Assembly (NCBI RefSeq): GCF_037975245.1 | Contig: NC_092576.1 | Span: 26,363,611 to 26,427,610 of the forward strand | Direction: 5' to 3' | DNA: 64,000 nucleotides | Source: Apostichopus japonicus | Taxonomy: Eukaryota; Echinodermata; Holothuroidea; Aspidochirotida; Stichopodidae | In this document: positions 34,077 to 46,149 of the stretch, piece after piece | Layout: each line of letters opens with the position of its first letter | Numbering within the stretch: position 1 is the stretch's first letter | The notes under the pieces: generated by a model | Told to the model about the DNA's origin: nothing | The model's database searches: none | Seen by the model: the letters and a program-made list of their open reading frames with translations, nothing else | Position numbers and translations under genes: made by a program

Positions 34077-35361
34077 TTTGCTATGCCTTTTCTACCATGA
34101 CTCAGAGAATAAAATATGGGTAGGGTGCCGTTAAAATAAAGACTGGTTCCACGAAGAATGCGTGGGAGGAGGAAGGGATGTACGTTTCATGTTAAAGGAC
34201 TGTGCATAATGTTGTTTGTTCCTCTGAGATTTTAGTACACTTTCAGACTCATGTGATTTTGTTTTTGTGTACTTTGCCAGTAACTTCAGATCATAATAAT
34301 ATAGTTTGAGTTTTTCCTGATGGTGATCAGTCTCTCAATTTTAGCAATTTCTTTTTACTTGTTTACATTTTTATACCTTGTAAATAACTAAATAGCCATT
34401 ACTGAGGCAAGATTACCTACAAGTCATCATTAAGAGTTGAGAAAAATGATGGGGTCCAAATAACATGCACAAGTCATCGTAATTGGCTTGCATCATGCCC
34501 TTGTCATGTACCCATAAGAGAAGATTGAGCTAGAGTTCATATGCAGAATTTGATAAGCTCAAAGAGCCTTAAGTTGTCCATATTCCCTTCAGTTACCCCA
34601 TTATGTGTTGGAGCAATAAATATTGCACTAAATAAATAAATAAGAAATGTCGAGGTGGTTTTACCACATCAGCAGTAACAAGACGCAGCTTAACTAACCT
34701 ACGAAGCTAAGACCAACGTCTCTGCACAAAATGCTACAAAATTCGTGGGGAAAAGTATGAAAGAATCTAGTTCATATCTCAAACGGTTCAAAACCCGTGG
34801 CAAGAAAAAGCGCAGTTACGTTTATAAAGGACTTCATTAACTAACTGGGTTTACATTTTAAGGTTAATAAAGAGTTTTCTATGTTATTTGTGTGTAAAAG
34901 TTATTTGTGTAAAGTAACTAATAGTAAGTAATAGTTTTTTGTAAAAATCGAATCCCCCCCCCCCAAGATTTTGTTATTCCTTATTAAATTATGGTCTAGA
35001 AAAAAACATATTTTTACCTATTTGTGTCAAATGTAGCCACTGGTATTTTTTCCTAATAAATGCCCCCTCCTATTAAGAACCCCACATTTTCGGGGAGTGC
35101 ATTCAGGATTTGTGTTTTTTTTACCCAGGATATTCTTATTCTACAAAAACCAAATGGGATCAATCCTCCTTCCAGGTGATACCTAGCTCATTCATAGCCT
35201 GGTCTGTGCACCTGCACAGTGTCTGTGCACCTGCAGAGACTTCACCGAGTACGACATAGTCCACCAGACCTGTTTACAAAAATCTTCCAACCAGCTATAA
35301 ATTACACCCTAGATCCACTGAGTAGTGTGCTAAATCAAGATGTATGCACGAGAACAAGATC
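34077..35361. other. non-coding stretch, no gene supported
   Basis: AT-rich, with a C-run at about 34961-34974 and a 19 bp direct repeat 'gtctgtgcacctgca' at about 35201-35240. No coding or RNA gene is recognised. Confidence 0.45.
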
Positions 35362-35432
35362 TTTCCTGGGTTACTTGTTCTTATAAAAGTACCAGTGTAG
35401 CAGATACTTTTTAAGAAAAGTAACCCAGGAAA
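35362..35432. repeat. long hairpin with about 28 bp stem
   Basis: tttcctgggttactt...aaaagta at 35362-35391 is complementary to tactttt...aagtaacccaggaaa at 35405-35432. The loop is 13 bases and there are one or two bulges. It lies about 80 bases from the U2-like segment and on the far side of that segment's direction of transcription. It could be a folded RNA element or a small foldback repeat. Confidence 0.7.
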
Positions 35433-35514
35433 GGGCACGGATACCGAACGACTGATCCGCTCTCAATCCCAGTCTCCTTGCATCATGACCGTGTGATCAT
35501 CGTCAGGCGTGTAT

Positions 35515-35573
35515 CACGGTTCCCCTCGAAGGGGAACAGATAATACACATGATCTTAGCCAAAGGGCCGAGCA
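35515..35573 (-). ncRNA. U2 snRNA-derived sequence (pseudogene or SINE head)
   Basis: On the minus strand, 35573-35534 reads ctcggccctttggctaagat followed by catgtgtattatctgttc, which is very close to the 5' end of U2 snRNA. The branch-site recognition word GTAGTA is changed to GTATTA, so it cannot be a normal U2. It then goes directly to a ccccttcgagggg hairpin resembling U2 stem IIb, with the stem IIa region missing. The rest of U2 is not recognised. It is a pseudogene or an snRNA-derived SINE. Confidence 0.65.
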
Positions 35574-36603
35574 GCTGCACTGCTTAACTGAGAAACTAAT
35601 CTTACCAGCGTGAATTATTTTTTTTTTAGCTTTATATACCTTTGTAGCATTATCTATTATTTTCTTATTTGGCTATCACTAATTTGAGTTCAGCATTCAT
35701 TAATTCAAATGAATGACAGAGGAGAGAAAGCGGCTGTACCAATGATGTGATTCGCATGCATAACCGAGGTGAGGTTTCCTTTGTTTTATCCTCTAATTGC
35801 AATGATAATGGTTAAATTGCAATTTGCCATTATTTTAATACAAGTAGCCTCCATGTGTAGGGGATGCGACTTAAATCCCTACTAAATTGTCTTTGACACA
35901 CTTCAATTAAGGTAGGAGTTCTTCAAATATTATGATCCCTGTCTAGAACAAGGACTTCCTTTGTTGTAATTAACTTGGATCCATCTGCATCCTGTCACAT
36001 TAACCATTTCCCTCTTTAATGAAACACATTTTCCCCTCACGCGTTCTCTTCTGTTCTGGTTCTCTGACTGTTAACACATATCGAGTTACCTGCTCTGGTT
36101 ATTGTCTTTGGAAATATCTTCTGGCGGGATACTCCTCCCAGGAGTGTAAGGTCCTAGTCTAACGGTCACCATTAAAGTAGTTTCCATCGCCCTTGTATTT
36201 TGATTTCATTTTGTTGTGAAGCAGTTGTGTGTATAAAGTGACAAATTGGCGGTGGAATCGAAGAAGTTACCCTGTTGACGACCTTGGCTCTTGATTGTGA
36301 CGATTACTGAAATGGAAGCCATGCAGAAGCGTTTGGATCCTCTGTCTACTCCCCAAGGATCAGAAAGTAAAAACAATCAGTGGCTGAAGCCACAACTTCT
36401 TGGCTGTCAATGAGTTTGTAGAGGACGTTCAAAATCCAATAAAGTTGAGGCACATGCTGCTGCTGACAATTTTATTCTGGCTCATTTGGGGGAGGGGGGG
36501 GGGCAGTAAGACAAGAACTCAAACAGAGATATCGTAATTTCTATAGACCTACAAAAGATAACTGAAGTCCTTGTAGAAAGGACCTTGGAAATGTAATGCG
36601 GGA
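35574..36603. other. non-coding stretch, possible leader of the Gypsy relic
   Basis: No gene is supported. The last 350 bases before the gag relic (with 'gtgacaaattggcggtgg' near 36237) may be an LTR end and primer-binding region, but no second LTR copy is visible to confirm it. A G-run lies at about 36493-36503. Confidence 0.35.
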
Positions 36604-37460
36604 CATATGCAATAAGGCCAAAGAGAGGACGAGTCTATTACTGATTTCGCCTATGCGCTTATGACACTGGCAGATAAATTAAGTGACTTAAGCGGTGGGG
36701 CAGATAAGGATGAAACCCTTAAAGAGCAATTTCGAGACGGTCTTGCAGATGGCAGCTTACGGAGAGAGATGAAAAGGCTTCTGAAAGATAAGCCAACCAC
36801 CTCTTTTATTGATCTTCGAGACTGTTGGCGGAGGATGAGAATGGTGTGCACCGACCTCAGAAAATGCGTAAAGTGTGGCAGTATACCATGGAAGCCCACC
36901 ATGTTTCGGAAGCCCTGCTGGGTCCTGTCCTCAGTTGTAAAGAGCCAGGCGGACGTTTTGGAAGCGATCCAAAAACAGTAAACGGATTTCCAGACTCGCT
37001 TAGAAATAGTACAGAGGGTAGGAACTACAACCGTACTCCACGAAACACAGAACAGAACAGAACGACAGAATCGGGAAATATCACAAGTGCAATGTTATCG
37101 TTGCCATGAGAGGGGCCATTTTGCCAACCAATGCAATGGTGCCGGAACCAATTCTAGTCAGGAAAACTAGAAACACCGCTTCTGGGTGTGAAGAAGGGCT
37201 GAACCTCTGTAGATTCTCATATTGTTGTTAGTTGTCCTACAGTAGATGTAAGGTTGGGAGTTGGGGAGGTCACAGCAGTTATGGACACTGTGTCCCAGGT
37301 CACAACAATCAGAACATGTTTTCAACCAGTGTTTTTCTAACATAATATTAAGTGACCTATGCTGGTTGACCTTAACCTCAGCCAATGGAGCAAGGATACC
37401 CTATAAAGGTTATTTTGAGACCGACGTTTGCTTCTCTGCTGTTGCAGTACCGGGTCGGGG
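36604..37460 (+). pseudogene. Ty3/gypsy-like gag and protease relic
   Basis: Gag capsid-like blocks read ESITDFAYALMTLADKLSDL, then DETLKEQFRDGLADGSLRRE at 36630-36790. The frame changes near 36815. A CCHC zinc knuckle CYRCHERGHFANQC (C-x2-C-x4-H-x4-C) lies at 37093-37134. A retropepsin-like start VTAVMDTVSQVTTI lies at about 37270-37312, where the active-site D-T-G is D-T-V. The sequence degrades soon after; RT and integrase are not found. This element is unrelated to the Gmr1-like one, whose gag has no knuckle. Confidence 0.68.
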
Positions 37461-38341
37461 AATTTCGGTCCTGTAAGATGACGTCTAGGTGATACCCAGT
37501 AATTCTGCTTCAGCCCGTAACAAATTTCAACAAGTGACAGTGAAATTCGATTTGCTTTCTCTTGTTTTATTAACGCTGTGGAGTTTGACTAGTTGGCCCC
37601 GTGGCGTTACACATTTACTACTTACAACAAAATTCGTTATACATCGTTGAAAGGGTTGCGACAAATTTCATGTACCAAGTATTCTACTGTAGCTGGATGT
37701 GATATAGGCCTTGCCAACAATGCAATTCCACTATTGAAAGACATCAGGACATTTAAGGCTTCCTTCATCAGGGTTTGGCATGATCGGAAGAGGTGACAGT
37801 GGGGAGGATGGAGGGAAGGTGGGGGACGTGGTCTGGCGGCAGCGTAGGTAAATCATGTACACATATGATGGTTTAGTGTGAGCTAAGGAGACAGGGAAGG
37901 AAGGGTTCTATTGGATATCCTAGATGGATCCAATGGTGAATTATCATACAAAAAAATCTTACCCATAACCGATTGGAATCTTCTGTATTTAACACATATT
38001 CAAGAGTCAATTTTGTCTCCAAAACACTCTTTTATCTTGAAATATATTTTTCGGCGAGGCATTGTTTTGTTTTTGCCATATAATCTGCCAACAATGTCCA
38101 AAAGAGACAAATTACCCGTCAATTTGAAAATGGTCTATCGTACAATTTTGTAAGTGAAACAAGCATTTTAATTTATCTAATTCTGTTCAATTTACTATCT
38201 TTATCAGATTTAAACCAATCATAGCTCTTGTTATATATACGAATATAGTTTGTGTTGTAGCAGAACTGCTCCATACAGTATTTACCGCATTTTTGTGCAC
38301 ACAAACAGAACAACGTTCGTTGTATTATTAGTAGACATTCC
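37461..38341. other. non-coding stretch, no gene supported
   Basis: Short frames at 37593-37796 and 37911-38153 show no domain. The end of the stretch precedes the first exon of the Mutator-like gene. Confidence 0.4.
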
Positions 38342-39335
38342 ATGAAACAAAATGCCGAGAAAAACAGCAGAAGGGACAAAGTCTTTGGTTTGAAGAGGAA
38401 GAAAGGACCAATGAGTGGAAGAAGTGAGTATGATATTTCAAATTTTGATGTCAATTAGCCTGATAAAAAAATTGGGCCCAAATAACAGGCAGCCTATGAC
38501 AGGCAGGCGAGGCTTTACTGTGGGCTAATCCTCGTGTATTAGTACAGCACTAGCCAGGTAATAACGACAGATGATATAGTAGTACTGCTCTGGGGAAGGT
38601 AATGGGATTTGCTAGGGGCCCACGTCATCGACATACCTGTGTGTTAGGAAGGAAAGGGGTCCGATGTTTCTATCAGTATTATTTTAGAGCTCTAGAAATG
38701 TATTAGAATCAGTGCCCGGAAGTATTATTAATACAGTACACGTCGTGCATTGTTACATGCATATCTCTCTACTGCCGGTCACCAATTCTGATTTAGTACC
38801 CAAACAATGTAAGATAGGCATGAACATTTCAGAACCCCCCCCCCCCAAACACACCATACATACACACCAACCCTCAGTACAACTGCAAAGTCCCGAAAAG
38901 CTTCCCACTGTGGACCTTGCGACGTAGTTGTAGTTTTTGTAATATTTTGAAATATTTTAATATTTCTTTCTAATTTTCAGGAAACTCAACAGTTCCTAAT
39001 CAAGCTGCAACTAGTGAGCCATGCCGTGCCCAGGCAGATCCGATACCCACAACAACATTCGAAAGGAAAAGGGACAGCTTTGCAGCTCAAACCCCAATAT
39101 TGAATGACTCAAACCAGTACCTCTTTTTCCATAAGTCAGCAATAGACAAAGTGAAATTCTGTTCTTGTTCTGCATGTCATTCAAGATGACATTAGTTGGT
39201 ATACGGTTCCACACAAGCAGTTGGTATGAGAAAATTTGCTGATTCTAATCTGCGTATGGTCACGGCTATGCGCAATATAGGTCGAGGACATGCTGGTGTC
39301 CAGGAGTTTTGTACATATTTGATGTATGAGGTATC

Positions 39336-41161
39336 GTGCTTTTTACGTGCAGAGAAACGGACACGGACCAAAGGTCAACAAAAGCAATCCCAGTCTGTTT
39401 AAGAACCACCAAAAACCCAACTGACAACCCACAAACAGAAATCTCTCACTAACCCACAAATGTATAAAATATAGCGTTTAACGTGACGTGAAAAGGACAC
39501 GGACCCAAAGGCTAACAGAACCAAAACAATAAAGCTCCACAAAAAGCCAACACCAAACCACAAACAGTAAACCCCCAACCCATATTATGTAACGACCACA
39601 CAAACCCCCCACCCCACACATGACAACTCACTAACTCCAAAATTCATCCAGGGTACGCCGCCCCGATAGCAGACGACAGGCTTGCGCAATTTTCCCAAAT
39701 TTTCCCAAATTTCTGCGAAATTTTCCCAATACGGGTCTTTTCAAGCCCCTAACAGTATTCCCCCTTTTCTTACGAGGGAGCAGAGTTCTTAACTCCTCGT
39801 CAACCTTGATCGAGTGGACCTCCCTGTCAGGAACAGGAGGTCCACTAGCGACCATCGTGTCCGGTATGGTGGAAGGGCCACTCGATTCAATGAGATCAGT
39901 GGCCTGTTTCGTCTCATCAAACCAATCGGAGGACTCCATAGCCACAACTTATAAGGCTGTAAGTGCAGTCCTCCATTGGCGAGTCAGAATCTGGGCCACT
40001 TAATGTCTCTTGGGCCGGTTGACTCGGGGCCCGACTAGTATCACCGATAGCGGGCGTAGCTACCGGTGAACCAGTACAAGCGGCATCCTGCGCCGCGTGC
40101 CACTCCGCTAGTACCATCTCCGCCGTTTTGTCCTTCTCTGCCTCAGTAGGCAGGCTGGCAGTCTCGGCAAGTTCGATCAGGGGAGAGGTCGGACACGAAA
40201 GGGGGAACAAAGCCTCCATCGGGGCGCTAGTGTCGGACACTGGGGCGATGACAGGAGCATCATGTGGTACGGTGTCAGAGGCCGGGACAGGGACCGCTTC
40301 AACCACGCCCGTAGCCACTCTCGCGCAGTATGAGCGGTCTGGGCATAAACGGGCGAGATGGCCAGTTTTCCCACACGAGTTGCAAACGATATCCCCTTTA
40401 CACTCGGACAGGGTATGCCCAACCTGTAAACAGCGGCTACACCGCTTGTTCGGGCACAACCTGGCCTCATGCCCTTCCAGCCCACACCTCCAACAAGTGT
40501 GAGGCTGGCCCGGGTATGCAATGTGGGCCCTGTGCCCATTAGCCCACAAGGTAGAGGGGATATCGGACTTGAGTTCGATTTTAACTCGTCTAGTCCCGGT
40601 CTTGACACCTTTACATTCAAGGAATTCCGGCTCGTAGCCGGTCACTTTCCCAAAACGCCCCAGTGTCCGCACAACAACCTGTTCAGACATGTTCAGAGGG
40701 AGATGGAGGACTGTCACCCACACCGAACTGTCATACGGTGTGACCTTCAGTCCCTCAACTCCCTCCAACACATGGACGCCTCGGACGCGGGCAGCCTCCG
40801 AGGTAAACCGTACATCAAAACAATTCATACCCCGGAGAGGTTTACGCTGAAGCGCGTCAACCTCTCCAGGGACCTTTAAACCAACAGAACGCAAAACTGA
40901 AAAAAACCGGGGACGACCTTAGCCTCCCCCGAAAAACTCAACAATACGATTTTGCTGTCACGGCGAGACGCCATGACAGCTAGGGGTGTGGCAAAGCCAA
41001 GCACCTATACAGAAACCAAAACGAAACAAACCCAAAACACACAAACTACACTAAAACAAACTGTAAACTAATGAAGGGCCAACGTAAAAACACAATAAAG
41101 GTGTGGTCAACAAAAGGTGGAGAGCAGCCGAAAACACGTCCGCACTCCACGAGAACTGAAC
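39336..41161 (-). mobile_element. half-LINE: ORF1-only derivative, copy B
   Basis: Same family and limits as copy A at 7808-9630. On the minus strand it starts gttcagttctcgtggagtgc at 41161 and ends cacgtaaaaagca at about 39336. A 13 bp target duplication with one mismatch flanks it (tgtatgaggtatc at 39323-39335, tgtatcaggtatc at 41162-41174). It lies antisense inside the Mutator-like transposase. No ORF2 sequence is present between ORF1 and the 3' UTR. Confidence 0.8.
39631..40974 (-). pseudogene. LINE ORF1 protein, copy B, frameshifted
   Basis: The start codon is at 40974-40972. A deletion near 40905 (where copy A has a few more bases) breaks the first 25 residues. From 40894 the frame is open to 39917 and includes all three intact zinc knuckles (CWRCGLEGHEARLC, CSRCLQVGHTLSEC, CNSCGKTGHLARLC). 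A further shift near 39930-39950 moves the C-terminal tail (RKKRGNTVRGLKRPVLGKF) to another frame, ending at 39631. A 12 bp 'aaattttcccaa'-type duplication near 39690-39715 extends the tail compared with copy A. It is inactive, but keeps the first knuckle that copy A has lost. Confidence 0.72.
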
Positions 41162-42118
41162 TGTATCAGGTATCTCTTGACTCGTGCTCGACATGAAGTA
41201 CGGAGAGCATATGTAGAACTTGACCCTAATCTCAAAGGCAAAACTACGATTGATGTAACAGTTACATATGATGGAACGTGGCACAAGAGGGGGCATACCT
41301 CACATCATGGTGTGTTTGTTGTTATTGATATTTTTGTTATTGACTGGATTTGTTATCGATTTTGAGGTACTTAGTAATTACTGTTCAGTGTGTGCATATG
41401 GGAAGGCTAGACTTGGGGAAGAGACTCCAGACTTGTAAATTTGGTTTGATGGTCACTGTCAAAAGGTCACTGTCAAATCAACCACCAAGCAGCAGGGGCG
41501 ATGCAAGGAATTGCAGCCCAACGTTTGTGGAAGAGGAGCATTGATTTGTGATATGAGTTACACCATAGTTCTGAGTGATGGGGATACCAAGACTGTGGGG
41601 TACCTCAATAATGCAAAGGTGTATGAAGAGGAATGCGTGAACCACATAAGCAAGAGGATGTATACATCGTTGAAGAAATTTGTAGACCAGAATAAGGGTA
41701 CTGGAGGAAAGGGAAAGCTTACTCAGTTAAGAATGAAGAAATGGGGCTCCTACTATCGCAATGCGATCACCCAAAATGAAACAGAAGCAATGCAAAAATC
41801 AATTTTTGCAATATTCATGCATAGCTGAAGCTCTGATGAAAGGCCAATGCATCAGCGGTGTCCAACCGGAGAACAATTTTGGTGTTTCTACCAACAGGCT
41901 GATGCATCCAATGGGGATGTAATGGCTCCTAAAAGTCATCAGCCACCGCCAAAGGCCATCACAGAACTGCCTCTCCCATTGTTTCACCGACTCTCTAATG
42001 AGTCTGTCTTGAAGAGATGCATGAGAAAAAAGACGCAACACGCTAACGAGTCGTTTGTGCACTTGTATGGAAGAGATGCCCAAAGACGCACTTTGTCTCA
42101 CAGACCGTTGTAAAAACT

Positions 42119-44757
42119 GCTGCCAGCATGGGGGTATGTAAATAGCTCTATTTCTGTTACTACTTCTCCCATATCAAAGTGGTAATGTAATAGGTATGCC
42201 TATACTCTTCCACATCCTGTGCTCATATTCCCCTGTATCATTAGTAGTGAGCCAGTAGCCAACAGTACTTTCTTTGTTCTGCCAAAGTTGCTGGTTGCAG
42301 TAAATATCTTCTTCCTTTCTTTTCTTAGATAAGGGATGCTTTGTCTTACTTGTTTCAGTTATAGGATAGACATTTGTATGCAGATTAGTCTGTGTAATTA
42401 GCTCTGATTGGTTCTGAGTGCTACTCTTGGTATCTAGGGTGTGTATAGATCAATGAGAGGTGTTAAGAGGGTCACATGTTACCGTGTGGTTTAGGTGCGT
42501 CCTTCAAGGTGTCTTCCGAGAGAGGGGCAGTTTGGTTGTCAGCCAGTCAACAGGGCATGTTTGTATTTGAGCCACTCTTGACATAATGTAGTCTATACAC
42601 TACAGTTATATATATAGAAAATAGTTAATAAGTTGTCTACAGTATCTTGTGCTTTGAGAATATATATCTGGGTCATTTATGTGGGTACCAACAGCCTACG
42701 GCTTGAATGTCATTTTATTTACCTAGCTACACAAGAATTTATACCGCTGATGAAAATCTATTCTATGTATTAGTTTGTACAACATATTGCTCTATCTGTT
42801 AACACCATTTCAAGTTTTTAAAAAAAAAAGCAGAGGTTGGACAAATTAATATAATATAATTCATGTCCCTCCTATTTTTCAGGTATTTCTGTGACATTGA
42901 CATTAGTATTAAGTTTGTGTGAATAATTTTGTATATATAACTTGAATGAAATCATCTGTATTTTATATTATAACAACAATGAATGGTCTTGAAGTATTAT
43001 ACGTCGTCATTCTTCAATTGAGTTCATTCACGCCTAAACCGAGCATACAAAATACACATCACATCGTAACTTTTCATGTCCTAACTATTTACGTATGAAA
43101 CCAGCACTTGCACTGTACTATAATACAATTTGTAAGCTTCCACTTTTGCAAAAGAGTTAGGCTGGTGATAAGATTCCCCGAAAGCAAAAACATACAGCAA
43201 TTGCCTATTATTTACGAAGCAACTTTTTGAAGCATCGGACATTTCATGATCTGTTACAAAAAATCATGTCCCGCGAAATAATTACGTCGTTACTTTTCTA
43301 GTGTCGATGATTTGTTTAAATAAACTGTATATGACTAAATCATAAAGTGCAAACAACAGCGGAGTCTCTGTTCTCACAAGATAAAGAAATGTTAGCATCA
43401 CAATCTTCGACAGTGAATAATATGATCAATTGGAACTTTTATGTCCCCGCATTTACGAACTTACGATTATTACGTCGTGCAGTGTAATCAGGTGTTAATT
43501 TTGGTAAGTTTTACGTGATTTTTTCGCTCTTTCTAACTAATTGTTTCTTGTGAAATATAATGTTATTACAATTTGGTGAAACGATTGTGTGTTCACCGTA
43601 ACTCGCATACTAGCTCAGTTTGTGTCATGTGCAAAATGAGGGACGTCAAAATTTGACCGTCCCCGAATTACGTTGTGACAGCTTAACGCTTAGGCTCGTA
43701 AGCGCGTACCTACAGCGTTGCTGTTAGGCTAGGGCAATACTAGTTCATACGTACATTGTTATTTAATAGGCCTTTTCTTATAGTCTTACGTTATAGTCTG
43801 ATACGACTTTGAGACTAGCCCTAAGTTATGCTTAGGCCTAAATTATTAAAATTGATGTGTGTAGATGCCTATCGACGTTCAATCTGTAGAGTTAGGGGCC
43901 TAGGCTAGGCCTAGGCTTGGTGCAATATTTCACATGTGGGAGTAGGCTAATGGTATTTACCCTGTGGCTGAACATTTTTCAAGACATTAGCTGGTTAAAA
44001 ATATGTCTAGGAAATTAATGTGCCAGTGCTCTAGCTGTAAACAATACACTTATTGCTTTGGTAACATGCAGGGAAGGGGGTAAACCTGCAGGGGAAGGGG
44101 GACCCCAAAGGTCAAGATGAGTGGGCGCACAGGTGTTATTCGTGCCTGTGAACGATTTAACAGTGCCCATCAGCACAGAAATTGAAGGTACATCAGGGCG
44201 CTACTTTTTTTCACTTGGGGGGGGGGGGGAGGGCAGGGATCGTCTCTTATTAGAGTGTTCTCTTTCAGGTTTAGAATTTAAGAACGTGCAAAAATATGAT
44301 TTAATCAACCTTTTATTGACGAAGAAAACAAACAAAGTAAACTGTACCCCAGGCTGGCTTTAACCAAATATCCCCCGTTTCCATAAAAAATCCTGTGGAC
44401 CAGTGGCTAGGTGTATGATCTCTTTTCTCAACCCCTGTGGGGGGGGGACCCCTCCTAGATATGTTTTTTTTTCCTAAACCTATAAATATTTTTTGGAAAG
44501 CGATTAAAACATAACCAAATGTTTATTTCGCCCTTCTAAAAAGATTTTTGTTTTAAAAATTATTTTGCCCTCTCAGGATACATGGTCTGGCTATACGGGC
44601 CTGTTATTTTTTTTCCAACTTTATATTTTAAATAATATAGACAGGATAAAACCAAATTTAAACAAACAGTTTATTTCTCTTGCAGTTAATATAGTACATA
44701 TCATAGAGATTGCTGTAGCTTTGATATGTTGATCGGTTGGTTCTTTTCCCTGTACAG
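42119..44757. other. non-coding stretch, no gene supported
   Basis: AT-rich. It contains tandem taggcct-type words at about 43895-43925 and G-runs at about 44218-44229. The frame 44121-44363 runs across a G-run and has no domain. It may be an intron of the Mutator-like gene if the exon at 47890 belongs to it. Confidence 0.4.
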
Positions 44758-45735
44758 CTGATGTCAAGGTCTCTTCTCATCACGATGCTGCTGTTTCAGC
44801 CCAATCTGGTGGCGACAAAGGTGATGTGACTATCCAGCCTGACGGTAACCTGTCTAACCAGCCCAGTGTTGACTTGTCTACCCAGTCCGGCGGTGATGTG
44901 ACTATCTTGCCTGATGGTGAGTTTTTAAATACATTTGATGGGCTAACAGATACCAGCCAGGGGTGCATAACCTGCAGCCCGCAAGCCAAACAAACTCATT
45001 AATCTTCAAATATTACACACACATACACATCTCTATCAAGCACTTATGAGAACTATTCATTTTTCACCTCAGAGTTCCTAAATTTATTGATTTCTTTGGT
45101 ACATGTGGTTTAGATGGAGAAACTCTCAGAAGATCTGGCTGTGGGTGAATATGTCGCCGTGCAGTTTTCAGGGTTCAGCTCCAAGTACATCAGTGGTCTA
45201 CAAGGCAATTGTAAGTACATTATGCTGGTTAATAAAGGCTATAAAGTTTGTATTATGGGGCTGGAAATGGAGGACACATATTGTTTTGTGTCCTTGCTGA
45301 CGGAGCTCGGAAAATACCAGAAATTCTAGCGAGGAGAAAGTAATTTCTAGCAAAGAGCCAATAACTCTTTAGCAGTAGCAAATTATTTTGAAATTTTCAG
45401 GAATGAGCTTTTGATTTCCAGCCTTTCTCGTCGTGATAACCTTGAACCCCATCAACCATCCTCTATCATACAGGTGGTGGAGAAATTGCTGACTTGAGAG
45501 AACATGACAATTTGTCTATAATCAATGATAATAATTTTTTGCATTTTTTTTAGGTGTTGGAGAAACTTGAAGACGACGTTGTGCTAAAGTTCATGGACTG
45601 TTTGACAGTGACACCGGCTGTTACCACGTCTTTCCAGAAGAGGAGCAGCCATTCACCCATCCAAGGAACGACGTAATCTGTGTAGTCAGGCCTCCGGAAC
45701 CATCGTTCCAGGAATCAATATGTTTTTGCTCCTGA
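44758..45735 (+). pseudogene. Tudor/SH3-like domain gene fragment, three exons
   Basis: Candidate exons are 44758-44916 (acceptor tgtacag, donor gatg/gtgagt), 45114-45210 (acceptor ggtttag, donor aatt/gtaagt) and 45554-45735 (acceptor ttttag). Exon 1 encodes short repeats of the type SGGDxGDVTI and QPDGNLSNQ. Exons 2 and 3 encode LAVGEYVAVQFSGFSSKYIS, then EKLEDDVVLKFM. In a shifted frame come DTGCYHVFPEEEQPFTHPRN and DVICVVRPPEP. This looks like the small beta-barrel (Tudor-like) at the C terminus of some transposon-derived animal proteins ('VGxFVxVxF...Y...FxFPExED'). Exon phases do not agree across the first intron and exon 3 needs a one-base shift, so this is degraded or I have a border wrong. 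Function is not known. Confidence 0.4.
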
Positions 45736-46149
45736 TGATATTCAGATAATTCGCCATTCTATTCATGGCAACATTTGTTTATAATAGAATCTATACTAAT
45801 TTATGATTTGAGTTTGCAAGTAACTTGATATTAGAAAAGTTTGTTTGAAGAGGCAATTAGTAGTTCTGGATGGCAAAAGTTTTTGCATTCTTTAGTTAAA
45901 CATTAATTAGTTAAACATTATATTCAAAATATTCAAATTACAACATAAGCTGAACATTTTTTTTTTTAAATATTCAAAATAGCTGAACATTATTTCAAAA
46001 TATTCAAATTACAATATTAGCTGAACAATATTAGCTGAACATTGATTAGTGCTGTTATGTGTGTTTGGCAGGCATGCAAGTGTTGTAACAAAGGTTTATA
46101 TTGTTAAGAACATAAGCAGTATCATAAAAAACACATTGACTTGTAAAAT

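Larger units (their letters stand above)
38342..42118 (+). pseudogene. Mutator-like transposase gene, split by a half-LINE
   Basis: Exon 1 (38342-38423) encodes a basic start MKQNAEKNSRRDK. Its phase-1 donor joins the acceptor at 38981 in frame (RNSTVPNQ). Exon 2 reads LFFHKSAIDKVKFC, then two stops near 39187-39195. It continues QAVGMRKFADSNLRMVTAMR and IGRGHAGVQEFCTYLM, where the half-LINE (39336-41161) interrupts. After it come ARHEVRRAYVELDP, TIDVTVTYDGTWHKRGHTSH (first DDE Asp), FEVLSNYC, YTIVLSDGDTKT and KGKLTQLRMKKWGSYYRNAI. Next are HQRCPTGEQFWCFY and LFHRLSNESVLKRCM, then in another frame RCPKTHFVS near 42070-42100. A donor-like atggg/gtatgt ends the exon. This order matches the animal 'Mutator-like transposase' domain family (Pfam PF20700, as I recall). 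Two stops and at least three frame changes make it dead apart from the insertion. Confidence 0.7.
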
